A stretch of DNA of 64,000 bases from assembly GCF_021869765.1 (NCBI RefSeq), contig NZ_CP084580.1, positions 992,001 through 1,056,000 of the forward strand. Reading direction: 5' to 3'. This stretch comes from Chryseobacterium sp. MEBOG06 (lineage in GTDB: Bacteria > Bacteroidota > Bacteroidia > Flavobacteriales > Weeksellaceae). Numbering within the stretch: the stretch's first letter is position 1; every line of letters begins with the position of its first letter. Below, piece by piece: positions 17,167 through 25,728 of the stretch. The position numbers were made by a program, and so were the translations under genes. The notes beneath the pieces are model-generated. The model ran no database searches. It was not told the DNA's origin and was given only the letters and a program-made list of their open reading frames with translations.

Positions 17167-17496
17167 ATGTCAGATATTAATATTAAAATCACCGATAGAG
17201 AAGGTGTAACCCACGATGTTGTGGCTCCAACGGATATGTCCATGAACTTAATGGAGATTATTCGTGCTTATGAATTGGCAGAAGAAGGTACTATTGGTGT
17301 ATGTGGAGGAATGGCGATGTGCGCTTCATGCCAGGTTTATGTAGTGAATGATCCTGGTCTGGAACCTATGGGAGATGAAGAGGATGCCATGCTTGCTGAA
17401 GCTTTCCACGTGAAAGATAACAGCAGATTGGGCTGCCAGTTGCATATTGCAGATCAAATGGAGGGCCTTGAAGTGGCAATTGCTCCTTATCCTTAG
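17167..17496 (+). CDS. 2Fe-2S ferredoxin, adrenodoxin type
   Basis: A 109-residue electron carrier. Three cluster Cys lie in CGGMAMCASC (about residues 39, 45 and 48) and the fourth in LGCQL (about 86), the C-x5-C-x2-C...C pattern of vertebrate/bacterial-type ferredoxins. MNLMEIIRAYEL is the usual helix before the cluster. It directly follows the ferredoxin reductase gene, so the two probably form one electron-transfer pair; the final acceptor (heme oxygenase, P450, FeS assembly or other) is not shown by context. Confidence 0.93.
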   Translation: MSDINIKITDREGVTHDVVAPTDMSMNLMEIIRAYELAEEGTIGVCGGMAMCASCQVYVVNDPGLEPMGDEEDAMLAEAFHVKDNSRLGCQLHIADQMEGLEVAIAPYP

Positions 17497-17517
17497 AAAA
17501 TATTTTTTAATCTTAAT

Positions 17518-17555
17518 AAAAGCCCGTCTGGATTTTCCGGACGGGCTTTGTTTTT
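17518..17555. terminator. bidirectional terminator between ferredoxin and peptidase genes
   Basis: AGCCCGTC pairs with GACGGGCT, extended by TGG/CCG pairs. T-rich runs lie on both sides, and the flanking genes converge. Confidence 0.85.
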
Positions 17556-17560
17556 GCGGA

Positions 17561-19711
17561 TTATTTATTGACCGGCTGAAACTTAGGATGTCCTATCTGC
17601 CACAATGCAAAGGCAAAAATATCAGAATATTCTTTGAATACTACATCCAGATCATTTGTAAAATGACCGTTTTCGTAGTTAACATATAATAAAACGGGCT
17701 TTCCGGAGGCAGTACTGTTTTGTAATGCAGCAGCCAGTTTCGCAGGTTCCCACGGCGTAATTCTGGAATCATTCATTCCGGTACGTACAATGACAGCCGG
17801 ATATTTTACTCCTTTTTTTATTTTGCTTTGAGCATCCATTTCAATGAGATACTTAATATCTTCAGGATCTTTTAGGCTTCCGACTTCAGGAATCTGGTTA
17901 GCACCATTGGCTGAATTCTGTGAGCGGAGGACATTTGTCATTCCTACTTCAGCAATAGCTACGGCATATAAATCCGGTCTCTCAGTGATAGCTCTTCCAA
18001 TAAGAACCCCTCCCATACTAGCTCCGTTTCCAATGAGTTTTGAAGGAGAAGTATATTTTTGATTAATGAGATATTCTGAACAGGCGATAAAATCTTTCCA
18101 TGTATTAGGTTTATTGACCTTCATTCCTCCAGTATGCCAGTTCTCACCTTTTTCGCCTCCTCCTCTTACATGTGCAATTGCAAGTACAGCTCCCTGTTCC
18201 AGCAATGCAACCAGCCTGTTGGAAAAGCGGGGGGTAGAAGAAATTCCATAGCCACCGTATCCGGTGATATAAGCAGGATTATTACCATCCATTTTTATAT
18301 TTTTAGGATAAATGATAGAAAGTGGAACCATTGTTCCATCATGGCTTTTCACTTCTATTTCTTTTACTTCATACAATTTGTTATAATCTGGGTAATGGCT
18401 GCTGCCATTGAAATATTTGCTTTTTACAACTTTCTCATTTTGAGGATTATATTCGTATGCTGTAGCTGGAGTAAGCCAATTGCTGTTATAGCATTGCAGA
18501 TGGTCATTTTCCCTTGAATTGAGCGGATTCGAATTATTTACTCCATCATGCAGCGGAACTTTTTTTACCGTTGATGTTTTAAGATCAATCTGATATTTAT
18601 CCTGGGTAATACCATTGCTCAATGAATAGTATAAATAATTTTTAGAGTTGTTCATAGACCTGATTACATCATTGCTTTCAGGAATAATAATTTTTGCGTG
18701 ATCAAAATCAGGATTAGATAAACTTGTTACCCCTATTTTGTAATTTGGTGCCTTTTTGTGGCTGAGAAAATAAAGCTGATCTCCATTGATAAAGGTTTGG
18801 GTGATCTCGTCAGAAGCTTTTACAATTTGTTTCCATGGTGTCTTTTTATCTTTTATTGAAGAATAAGGTGCATAGAATTGTGGATTTTCAGATTTTGTAG
18901 AACCAATGTTTAACACGATATATTGATAATCTTCAGAAAAATGAACCATCGGAAATTGCTCTGTTAGTATATTGAGCCCAGGATATTCTTCCTTTGATGC
19001 CAATACAATATCTTTATCAGGATGAGTACCAATCTGATGCAGCATTGCTTTCATCTCTTTCAGCAGCATATTGCTATTTGGATCCCCGGTACTCATTTTG
19101 GTATAAATGATAGACTTGTCATCAGGAGTAAACTCAAAGTTGAATTCACTCCAGATAGGGCTAAGTGCATCATCCAGTATTTTATTTGTTTTTAAGTCTA
19201 AAATTCTGAGCTCACAAATTTCACCACCCGACTTGGATAGCAATATTGCTATTTGATTTCCTTTAGAATCTATTGAGAAATTAGTGATCTGTGAATCTTT
19301 TTTATATGTTTCCGGATCAAAAATCAAAGTTTCTTTTCCTGTAGAAAGATTTCTTTGATAGAGCTTGGAAAGTTTTTCTTTTTTTTGAGTCTTTACATAG
19401 AAGTAAATATTTCCTCTCTGTCTTGCATAGCTGTAAGAATCACCACCCATTTCCTGGATCTGTTTCATGCTGTTATAGAGCACATCACGATTGGTAATTT
19501 TATCAATAATAGTATGGCTGTAATCTGACTGAGCTTTGAACCAATTTTTTACTTCAGGACTTTTCAGGTCTTCCAGCCATTGGTAGTTATCAGTTATTTT
19601 TGTTCCAAAATAATCATCTGTTACTGGTTTTTCCGGAGTTTTAGGATAATTATATTGAGCAAAAGCGAGCTGGCTTAAAAATAAACTGCCTGATAAAAAT
19701 ATACTTTTCAT
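17561..19711 (-). CDS. prolyl oligopeptidase family serine peptidase (S9A)
   Basis: A 716-residue exported peptidase that should cleave short peptides after proline. A signal peptide (MKSIFLSGSLFLSQLAFAQ) precedes the N-terminal arm YFGTKITDNYQWLEDLKSPE, a beta-propeller, and the C-terminal alpha/beta-hydrolase domain. The triad is visible as Ser in GNGASMGGV, Asp in RTGMNDSRI and His in YENGHFTND (576, 659 and 694 counted from an upstream in-frame ATG at 19744). The ATG at 19711 is chosen because it begins the signal peptide and because the -7 box (19750-19757) would place the transcript start near the upstream ATG. Confidence 0.94.
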   Translation of the reverse strand: MKSIFLSGSLFLSQLAFAQYNYPKTPEKPVTDDYFGTKITDNYQWLEDLKSPEVKNWFKAQSDYSHTIIDKITNRDVLYNSMKQIQEMGGDSYSYARQRGNIYFYVKTQKKEKLSKLYQRNLSTGKETLIFDPETYKKDSQITNFSIDSKGNQIAILLSKSGGEICELRILDLKTNKILDDALSPIWSEFNFEFTPDDKSIIYTKMSTGDPNSNMLLKEMKAMLHQIGTHPDKDIVLASKEEYPGLNILTEQFPMVHFSEDYQYIVLNIGSTKSENPQFYAPYSSIKDKKTPWKQIVKASDEITQTFINGDQLYFLSHKKAPNYKIGVTSLSNPDFDHAKIIIPESNDVIRSMNNSKNYLYYSLSNGITQDKYQIDLKTSTVKKVPLHDGVNNSNPLNSRENDHLQCYNSNWLTPATAYEYNPQNEKVVKSKYFNGSSHYPDYNKLYEVKEIEVKSHDGTMVPLSIIYPKNIKMDGNNPAYITGYGGYGISSTPRFSNRLVALLEQGAVLAIAHVRGGGEKGENWHTGGMKVNKPNTWKDFIACSEYLINQKYTSPSKLIGNGASMGGVLIGRAITERPDLYAVAIAEVGMTNVLRSQNSANGANQIPEVGSLKDPEDIKYLIEMDAQSKIKKGVKYPAVIVRTGMNDSRITPWEPAKLAAALQNSTASGKPVLLYVNYENGHFTNDLDVVFKEYSDIFAFALWQIGHPKFQPVNK

Positions 19712-19749
19712 CTTTATTATTTCTTTAGATGGTGATAACTTCATAGCTG

Positions 19750-19757
19750 CAAATTTA
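19750..19757 (-). promoter_or_regulatory. -7 promoter box of the S9 peptidase gene
   Basis: TAAATTTG on the minus strand. It ends 6 bases before the upstream candidate ATG at 19744, which favours the start at 19711. Confidence 0.5.
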
Positions 19758-19818
19758 CTAAAGTTAGGTTATCAAAAAGATAAGCTTTATAAAAAAAATT
19801 GAGTACTTCTTTCTATTA

Positions 19819-20400
19819 TTAAAGTTTATCTTTAGAAATCACCTTCCAAACAGTAGGTGCCTCATAATTTTTCATTTTTTCCAACAAATCATCAATGCTT
19901 TCACTGATCAGCAGCATGTCTTTATTGACTTGTTTTAAAAATCCTTTATCTACCATAGTTTGAATCAGTTTGATCAGATCATCATAAAATCCGTCAATAT
20001 TCAATATCCCAATTGGTTTTTTGTGAAGACCAAGCTGTGCCCAGGTTATCATTTCAAAGAACTCCTCCAAGGTTCCGTATCCACCGGGAAGAACGATCAC
20101 GCCATCACAAAGGTCGTTCATTTTTGTCTTCCTTTCGTGCATGGTTTCTACAATGATAAGCTCAGTAAGGTTTTTATGAGCAATTTCTTTAGACTGCAGA
20201 AAGTGGGGAAGAACTCCAATTACCTTTCCATTTTCACTTAAGACTCCATTGGCTACTGTCCCCATCAGACCGGTTTCTGAACCACCATAAATAAGTTGGA
20301 TATTTTGTTTTGCCAGGGTTTGTCCAAGCAAAAAAGTCTGTTCTTCATAGATTTTATCAGACCCGAAACTTGAGCCACAAAATACTGTTATACTTTTCAT
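19819..20400 (-). CDS. LOG family protein (TIGR00730)
   Basis: A 193-residue Rossmann-like protein of the LOG/lysine-decarboxylase-like group. The family motif PGGYGTLEEFFEMITW is intact (about residue 107), as is the opening VFCGSSFGSDKIYEE. Members cleave nucleoside 5'-monophosphates to a free base and ribose 5-phosphate; in plants and some bacteria this releases cytokinins. Bacterial members often act in nucleotide turnover. A single gene downstream of pepD, with a terminator between them. Confidence 0.9.
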   Translation of the reverse strand: MKSITVFCGSSFGSDKIYEEQTFLLGQTLAKQNIQLIYGGSETGLMGTVANGVLSENGKVIGVLPHFLQSKEIAHKNLTELIIVETMHERKTKMNDLCDGVIVLPGGYGTLEEFFEMITWAQLGLHKKPIGILNIDGFYDDLIKLIQTMVDKGFLKQVNKDMLLISESIDDLLEKMKNYEAPTVWKVISKDKL

Positions 20401-20430
20401 TATTTTAAATTAAGGTTTAAAAAATTAAAA

Positions 20431-20460
20431 ATATCCAAAATCAAAAGACTTTGGATATTC
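20431..20460 (-). terminator. terminator of pepD
   Basis: ATATCCAAA pairs with TTTGGATAT over a short loop, followed by T's on the minus strand. Confidence 0.7.
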
Positions 20461-20481
20461 ATATATAGTAATTTTAATTTC

Positions 20482-21924
20482 CTATTTCTGCGGAATGTTC
20501 GCTAAAATATCCTTTAAGAAACTCCAGAATTTCTGAGCAGAAGGGATATTGGCTTTCTCTTCAGGAGAGTGTGCTCCTCTGATGGTTGGGCCGAAGCTTA
20601 CCATTTCCATTTCAGGATAGTTGGCTCCGATGATACCGCATTCAAGACCTGCGTGGCACGCTACTACATGAGGTTTCTCATTGAATTTTTCTGTGTAGAT
20701 CTTTTCCATAACCTTTACAATTTCAGAACCTGGTTTTGGTTTCCATCCCGGATAAGAACCGCTGAATTCAACGTTCATTCCTGCTAATTCTGCTACAGAT
20801 TTTAACTGTTCTGCTGTAGAATATTTAGATGAATCTACTGATGATCTTGTAAGGTTTAATATTTTAAGCCCACCTTCTTTCAACTCAACTCTTGCAACAT
20901 TATTGGAAGCTTCTACAAGATCAGCCACATCCGGGCTCATTCTGTAAACTCCGTTATGAAGAGCTTTCAGTGTAAGAATGATTTTCTTTGAATCAGCTTC
21001 AGAAACTGCTTTGTCAGATGAAGTAGAGCTTTCGATATTGATTTGAATTCCCGGTTCCACAGAAGCGAATTCTTCTAAAATTTCTTTTTTAAGAGCAGTT
21101 GCTTCTGCAATGAATTCATGAGCATTTCTTACAGAGACCACTGCAGCAGCTTCTCTGGGAATTGCATTTCTCAATCCGCCGCCGTCGATAGAAATCAATT
21201 CAATATTTTGTTGATCAAGACCTTTGTAAAGAAGTCTTCCCAAAATGATGTTTGAGTTTCCAAAACCTTTATGGATATCCATTCCGGAGTGACCTCCCTG
21301 AAGACCTTTTACTTCAATTCTCACCACTTGCCCCTTTGAAGATTCAGTGGTATAACTTTGAGTGATAGTAACGTCTACTCCTCCTGCACAACCGATATCA
21401 ATTTCGTCATCTTCTTCAGTATCAAGGTTCAATAGTATTTGTCCGGTTAGCTGCCCTGGTTTTAAACCGATAGCTCCTGTCATTCCCGTTTCTTCATCAA
21501 TTGTGAATAACGCTTCAAGAGCAGGGTGTGGAATATCTGAACTTTCAAGAATGGACATGATAGTAGCCACTCCCAAACCGTTGTCGGCTCCCAAAGTAGT
21601 TCCTTTTGCTTTTACCCAGTCTCCATCAATTTCCATTTTGATTCCTTCTGTTTCAAAATCAAAATTGACATCATTGTTTTTCTGGCAAACCATATCTAAG
21701 TGTGACTGAAGCACAATAGATTTACGGTTTTCCATTCCTGTGGTAGCAGGTTTTTTAATAATTACATTTCCTACTTCATCTACAGTAGTTTCAAGTCCTA
21801 AATCCTCACCAAATCCTTTGATGAAAGCAATTACTTTTTCCTCTTTTTTTGATGGTCTTGGAACTGCATTTAATTTGGAGAAGTTTTTCCAGATTATTTG
21901 CGGTTCTATGTTAGATAATTCCAT
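20482..21924 (-). CDS. pepD: beta-Ala-His (aminoacyl-histidine) dipeptidase, M20C
   Basis: A 480-residue zinc dipeptidase that hydrolyses Xaa-His dipeptides in the cytosol. SHLDMVCQ carries the first metal His and Asp (about residues 79-81), TTLGADNGLGVA the bridging Asp (about 116), TIDEETGMTGAIGL the catalytic and metal Glu pair (about 146-147), LNLDTEEDDEIDIGCAGG the next metal Asp, and HAGLECG the C-terminal ligand region. Length matches E. coli PepD (485). A TAAATTTG box lies 16 bases before the ATG. Confidence 0.95.
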   Translation of the reverse strand: MELSNIEPQIIWKNFSKLNAVPRPSKKEEKVIAFIKGFGEDLGLETTVDEVGNVIIKKPATTGMENRKSIVLQSHLDMVCQKNNDVNFDFETEGIKMEIDGDWVKAKGTTLGADNGLGVATIMSILESSDIPHPALEALFTIDEETGMTGAIGLKPGQLTGQILLNLDTEEDDEIDIGCAGGVDVTITQSYTTESSKGQVVRIEVKGLQGGHSGMDIHKGFGNSNIILGRLLYKGLDQQNIELISIDGGGLRNAIPREAAAVVSVRNAHEFIAEATALKKEILEEFASVEPGIQINIESSTSSDKAVSEADSKKIILTLKALHNGVYRMSPDVADLVEASNNVARVELKEGGLKILNLTRSSVDSSKYSTAEQLKSVAELAGMNVEFSGSYPGWKPKPGSEIVKVMEKIYTEKFNEKPHVVACHAGLECGIIGANYPEMEMVSFGPTIRGAHSPEEKANIPSAQKFWSFLKDILANIPQK

Positions 21925-21940
21925 TGAATTTTATTTTTCT

Positions 21941-21948
21941 CAAATTTA
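21941..21948 (-). promoter_or_regulatory. -7 promoter box of pepD
   Basis: TAAATTTG on the minus strand, 16 bases upstream of the ATG and just past the terminator of the preceding unit. Confidence 0.5.
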
Positions 21949-21956
21949 CGAAATAA

Positions 21957-21987
21957 AAATGCTTCCGTAGAATACAGAAGCATTTTT
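21957..21987 (-). terminator. terminator of the LURP-like/lipoprotein unit
   Basis: AAATGCTTC pairs with GAAGCATTT, with T's on both sides. It lies 40 bases past the lipoprotein stop codon. Confidence 0.75.
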
Positions 21988-22026
21988 TGTAGGTATAAAA
22001 AGACAAAGGAAGGTAATCAGTAATTT

Positions 22027-22518
22027 TTAACATCCACATTCTCCATAGATTGGAGTTGTGAAAATAGTACCATCCGTTTTTTCGATGGTAAGAGTTCCTT
22101 CAAAAAGCAGGGCTTCTTCGCCTTTTATTTTTTTACCTTTTACAGAAATCTTGTAATCACCATTTTCTATTTCTTTGGTAAGTACTTCATCTACTTCCAT
22201 ATCACTTGATGAGATAAGATTCATAGCCAGTCTCTTACCGTCGAGCATCATGTAGGCTGTTTTTCCAGCATCATCTGCATAGATGTATCTCTCGTTTTCA
22301 AAATCGGCTTTGCTGATCGCAAAATAACATGAGCATTCCTTAATTTCTTTTGGGAAAGGAATAGTTCCTACTAAAATATTTCCTGAAGCATGTCCTGCTG
22401 CCACAGAATCTTTAGCAATATTCAAAGAATCAATAGGGGCAGAACCTGAAGTGGTTTCTTTCTCCTTTTTGCAGGCTACCAATAGAAATGCTGAAAATAA
22501 AATGATTAGGTATTTCAT
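22027..22518 (-). CDS. hypothetical lipoprotein
   Basis: A 163-residue protein with a lipoprotein signal peptide (LFSAFLLVAC, lipid Cys16) followed by a charged, Ser/Thr-rich linker. The mature part opens with ECSCYFAISKADFENERYIY and ends with IYGECGC, so two Cys clusters bracket a beta-rich domain of about 110 residues. I do not recognise the family. It follows the LURP-one-like gene by 23 bases on the same strand, so the two are probably co-transcribed. Confidence 0.75.
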   Translation of the reverse strand: MKYLIILFSAFLLVACKKEKETTSGSAPIDSLNIAKDSVAAGHASGNILVGTIPFPKEIKECSCYFAISKADFENERYIYADDAGKTAYMMLDGKRLAMNLISSSDMEVDEVLTKEIENGDYKISVKGKKIKGEEALLFEGTLTIEKTDGTIFTTPIYGECGC

Positions 22519-22541
22519 TGTATGGTGGTTTTATTTATTTT

Positions 22542-23147
22542 TTAACCTCTTGCTCTTTCCAGTAATGTCATCATTAATAAAGAAAGGATCACCAGGCTTT
22601 CCTCTTCGTCATCAATGTCAATCACTCTGTCCAGCTGGAATCTTCTTCCGAAGAATGAAGGCATTTTTTTTAATTTGAAATAAGTCTTTCCGTCAATTCC
22701 TGTTACAGTGTAAGAAGGATTAAGGAAATAACCTGTAAACATTCCAATGATAGGAAGTTCGCCAACAAAGCTGTCCCAGAATCGTACCCAGGCATTGTCT
22801 TCCTGAATTTTAAACTTAGGCTGATCATTGGAATCCAATACATCATAGCTTGCTTTCCAGATAGAACGCATTCCTTTTCTGGCTAATCTTCCAAAGTTTT
22901 TATTGCCAATAATATCATTTAAAGAATATGATGCATTGAAATCTATCCATTGGTTTGCTCTGATTCTGAAAAGCTCCTTTGATTTACTTTCGTCATTGAA
23001 AACAATAACATCTTCTTTCAGCTTGAACATTTTCTGACGAACATAGGCTACATAATTCCCGTTTTTGTCTGTAATGTTGAAGTCACTTGCTAATGTAGTG
23101 ATTTTGAATTTGAAATCCAGAGGATAATTAAGGTTGTTAAGTGCCAT
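22542..23147 (-). CDS. LURP-one-related (tubby-like barrel) family protein
   Basis: A 201-residue protein resembling LURP-one-related/scramblase-type tubby barrels: FKFKITTLASDFNITDKNGN and YVRQKMFKLKEDVIVFNDE form the opening strands, and a buried helix with poorly charged residues (LVILSLLMMTLLE) ends the protein. Bacterial members have no settled function; the fold can bind phospholipids. No signal peptide is present. A TATCTTTG box lies 33 bases upstream. It forms a two-gene unit with the lipoprotein gene. Confidence 0.7.
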   Translation of the reverse strand: MALNNLNYPLDFKFKITTLASDFNITDKNGNYVAYVRQKMFKLKEDVIVFNDESKSKELFRIRANQWIDFNASYSLNDIIGNKNFGRLARKGMRSIWKASYDVLDSNDQPKFKIQEDNAWVRFWDSFVGELPIIGMFTGYFLNPSYTVTGIDGKTYFKLKKMPSFFGRRFQLDRVIDIDDEEESLVILSLLMMTLLERARG

Positions 23148-23180
23148 TTAGTTTATTTTTTTCATATTTAATTTAAGCGG

Positions 23181-23188
23181 CAAAGATA
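23181..23188 (-). promoter_or_regulatory. -7 promoter box of the LURP-like gene
   Basis: TATCTTTG on the minus strand, 33 bases upstream of the ATG. Confidence 0.45.
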
Positions 23189-23263
23189 AATGTTTTTTTT
23201 ATAGCGAAAGACCGGTTTTATACGGTAATACATTATTGTCCTAAAATGAGGCTTTATAAGAGA

Positions 23264-23429
23264 GGTTGAAAATTGAAAGAGGAAGTTGAAAATTTAAGGG
23301 AGAAATATACATCAGTAAATCAATGTTTTTACTGTTGATCACTTAGCATTATTATTTAAATCCACATTTCTCATATTACCATTCGCAATTCTCAATTCTC
23401 AATTTTTCACTTTCAACTTTCAATTTTCC
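23264..23429. repeat. intergenic element with inverted GAAAATTGAAAG arms
   Basis: The left arm (23264-23294) contains GTTGAAAATTGAAAGAGG, and the right arm (23400-23429) contains the complementary CACTTTCAACTTTCAATTTT. The core includes TCAATGTTTTTACTGTTGATC, similar to the core of the element at 5842-5960. It fills most of the 326-base gap before recR, and no gene was seen in it. Confidence 0.6.
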
Positions 23430-23460
23430 ATTCCCAAACTGTTTCCTCAACTATAATTCT

Positions 23461-23468
23461 TATTTTTG
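23461..23468 (+). promoter_or_regulatory. -7 promoter box abutting recR (possible leaderless start)
   Basis: TATTTTTG is followed by 5 bases and then the recR ATG. With the usual spacing, the transcript would begin at or next to the start codon. Confidence 0.5.
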
Positions 23469-23473
23469 TACTT

Positions 23474-24085
23474 ATGGATTACCCAAGTAAAGTATTGGCA
23501 AAGGCGGTGGATGAAATTTCGGGACTGCCCGGGATTGGGAGAAAAACAGCTTTGAGGCTGGCGTTACATTTATTGAAACAGCCTAACTCCAGAGCGGTAA
23601 GTCTTGGAAATTCCCTGATTAACCTAGTCAATGAAATAAAATACTGTAAAGAATGTCATAATTTTTCTGATTTTGATATTTGTGAAATATGCAGCAATGA
23701 AAAGAGAAATGGTGAACTGATCTGTATCGTAGAAGATGTGAGAGACGTCATTGCTATAGAGAACACAGGAAAGTATACCGGAAGATATCTTATTCTGGGT
23801 GGCAAAATCTCTCCAATGGAAGGGGTAGGACCTGGCCAGCTGAATATTCCAAGTATTGAAAGGAAGCTAAATGAGGGACATGTGAAGGAATTTATTTTTG
23901 CTTTAAGTGCCACTATGGAAGGAGATACAACAGCATACTATATTTACAAAAAATTTAAAAGTTTTAATGTGAATTTTTCGAGTATTGCAAGAGGCATTTC
24001 AGTAGGTGATGAATTGGAGTATGCTGATGAAATTTCTTTAGGAAGATCTATTATCAACAGATTGCCGTACAACGAAAAAGATTAA
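23474..24085 (+). CDS. recR: recombination mediator RecR
   Basis: A 203-residue recombinational repair protein that, with RecO, loads RecA onto SSB-coated DNA. The N-terminal helix-hairpin-helix GLPGIGRKTALRLALHLL lies at residues 17-34, the four-Cys zinc finger (C-x2-C then C-x2-C) at 57-72, and the Toprim domain with LICIVEDVRDVIAIENT and LILGGKISPMEGVGP at 80-130. Length is standard. The Met at 23474 begins the conserved N-terminus, so the short distance to the -7 box suggests a leaderless mRNA. A glycosyltransferase gene follows after one base. Confidence 0.97.
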   Translation: MDYPSKVLAKAVDEISGLPGIGRKTALRLALHLLKQPNSRAVSLGNSLINLVNEIKYCKECHNFSDFDICEICSNEKRNGELICIVEDVRDVIAIENTGKYTGRYLILGGKISPMEGVGPGQLNIPSIERKLNEGHVKEFIFALSATMEGDTTAYYIYKKFKSFNVNFSSIARGISVGDELEYADEISLGRSIINRLPYNEKD

Positions 24086-24086
24086 T

Positions 24087-24920
24087 ATGAAGCTGTCCAT
24101 TATTATTGTTAATTATAATGTTACCCAACTGCTCAGAAATTGTCTTTTATCTATTCAGAAATATATAAAAGATATAGACTATGAAGTGGTTGTCATTGAT
24201 AATGCTTCTACCGACAGCTCGTGGGGAGATCTTATCCCGGAGTTTCCTAAAGTGCGTTTTATATCTTCCAAAATAAACGGTGGTTTTTCAAGGGCAAATA
24301 ATCACGCTATACAGACTGCAGCTGGAGAATATCTGCTTCTTTTAAACCCTGATACCGAACTGGAAGGGTACTATATGGAGGAGCTTCTGGATTTTGCTGA
24401 TTCTGAGCCTGATTTCGGATGTATGGGAGTGAGGATGCACGACGCAAAAGGAAATTTTCTGCCTGAAAGCAAACGGTCAGTACCTGATATGTTCAATTCA
24501 TTTGAAAAACTGTTTACCAATTTTAAAAAGAATAATTCTAAGTCGTATTATAGAAATGATTTAGAAGAAGATGTTGTAACGGAGGTGGATGTGATTACAG
24601 GTGCATTTCTATTGGCCAGAAAAGAGGTCTACGAAAAAATCGGCGGGCTGGATGAAGCTTACTTTATGTATGGAGAAGATATTGATCTTTGCTACACTTT
24701 TCTAAGAAGTGGTTATAAGAACTTTTATTACGGTAAGGTTTCCATTCTTCATCATAAAGGAGAAAGTACGGTGAGGGATGAAGTGTATCTGGGGAGGTTT
24801 TATGGAGCTATGCAGATCTTTATTGATAAATATTATAAAGAAACAAAGCCCATGCAGTATTCATTTTTGAAAGCAGGATTAAAACTCCGCCATCAGATTG
24901 AAAAGATAAGATTAAAATAA
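24087..24920 (+). CDS. glycosyltransferase family 2 protein
   Basis: A 277-residue GT-A fold enzyme transferring a sugar from a nucleotide donor, probably during cell-surface glycan synthesis. SIIIVNYNVTQLLRNCLLSI begins the fold, VVIDNASTDSSW binds the nucleotide, and LLLNPDTELEG holds the metal-binding acidic motif (about residue 92). MYGEDIDLCYTFLRSGYKNF is the acceptor-side motif of rhamnosyltransferase-like GT2 enzymes. No membrane helix is obvious. Donor and acceptor are not shown. It is co-transcribed with recR (one-base gap), a pairing without obvious functional logic. Confidence 0.9.
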   Translation: MKLSIIIVNYNVTQLLRNCLLSIQKYIKDIDYEVVVIDNASTDSSWGDLIPEFPKVRFISSKINGGFSRANNHAIQTAAGEYLLLLNPDTELEGYYMEELLDFADSEPDFGCMGVRMHDAKGNFLPESKRSVPDMFNSFEKLFTNFKKNNSKSYYRNDLEEDVVTEVDVITGAFLLARKEVYEKIGGLDEAYFMYGEDIDLCYTFLRSGYKNFYYGKVSILHHKGESTVRDEVYLGRFYGAMQIFIDKYYKETKPMQYSFLKAGLKLRHQIEKIRLK

Positions 24921-24950
24921 AAAAGCAACTCAATTTGAGTTGCTTTTGTT
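24921..24950. terminator. terminator between the glycosyltransferase and secG genes
   Basis: AAAAGCAACTCAA pairs with TTGAGTTGCTTTT, flanked by A- and T-rich runs. The neighbours converge. Confidence 0.85.
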
Positions 24951-24971
24951 TTATATAAGATGGTATTCTTC

Positions 24972-25328
24972 TTATTTTGCCGGTGCTGCAGGAGCTGATA
25001 CCGGAGTAGTTGTGGTTGTAGAAGAAGCTGGAGCAGACTGTTTTGCAGGAGCTTCTTTCTTCGCCGGTTGCTGAGCTGGGGCTACCTGTGAAGGTTTACC
25101 AGTGATTACAACGCTTATAAGAATAAGAACGATGATAGTTCCCCCTAGAGTCCATGTTGCTTTTTCCATGAAATCATTGGTTCTCTGTACTCCGAACTGT
25201 GCAGATGATGCACCTCCGAATGTACTGGAAAGGCCTCCTCCTTTTGGGTTTTGAGCCATAACAATAATCACCAATAAAACACTGGCAATCATAATAAGAA
25301 CCATCAATAGTGTAAATATAGTATCCAT
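24972..25328 (-). CDS. secG: preprotein translocase subunit SecG
   Basis: A 118-residue inner-membrane subunit of the SecYEG channel. Helix 1 (MDTIFTLLMVLIMIASVLLV) is followed by the conserved QNPKGGGLSSTFGG segment (about residues 27-40) and helix 2 (about 59-76). The Ala/Pro/Thr-rich tail (residues 80-118) is longer than in E. coli SecG, as is common in this phylum. A full TTTG-N19-TAAATTTG promoter lies upstream. It is a single gene. Confidence 0.95.
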   Translation of the reverse strand: MDTIFTLLMVLIMIASVLLVIIVMAQNPKGGGLSSTFGGASSAQFGVQRTNDFMEKATWTLGGTIIVLILISVVITGKPSQVAPAQQPAKKEAPAKQSAPASSTTTTTPVSAPAAPAK

Positions 25329-25353
25329 TAATTCTGATATCTTTTTGAATGGG

Positions 25354-25383
25354 CAAATTTAATCTTTTTTTACTGAACGACAA
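25354..25383 (-). promoter_or_regulatory. secG promoter
   Basis: TTG (25381-25383) and TAAATTTG (25354-25361) on the minus strand are 19 bases apart and lie 25 bases upstream of the ATG. Confidence 0.65.
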
Positions 25384-25680
25384 AAAAAGATGCAGGTAAA
25401 TATAGATTAAGTGCAAAAGTTTAAAGATCAGACAATGATTTTAAGCTAAAAACAAGGGTGTATGATAAAAAAATAAGCTTTTTATGGCTTCCGGAATTTT
25501 AAAACAATTTTAGCTTGTTGCCGGGAATGTGCTCCTAAAGGTGATTCAGGCATCTGAAATGATTCTAAAATGCTAATAAATTGTATCGCAGATGAAATTT
25601 TTGTACCTACCCAAAGCGTTTTTCTACAAACTTTTGCTTAATTTATAAAATCAGGGGTAGAGAAAAATTTAATGTAAAAA
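25384..25680. other. intergenic region upstream of secG
   Basis: About 300 AT-rich bases between the secG promoter and the terminator of the M16 operon. No gene, repeat or strong hairpin was recognised. Confidence 0.5.
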
Positions 25681-25710
25681 AAATGCCAACTCAGAGTTGA
25701 GTCGGCATTT
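25681..25710 (-). terminator. terminator of the M16 peptidase operon
   Basis: AAATGCC and GGCATTT close a stem with inner ACTCA/TGAGT pairing, then a long T run on the minus strand. Confidence 0.8.
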
Positions 25711-25728
25711 CTATAAAAAGAATTGTCT

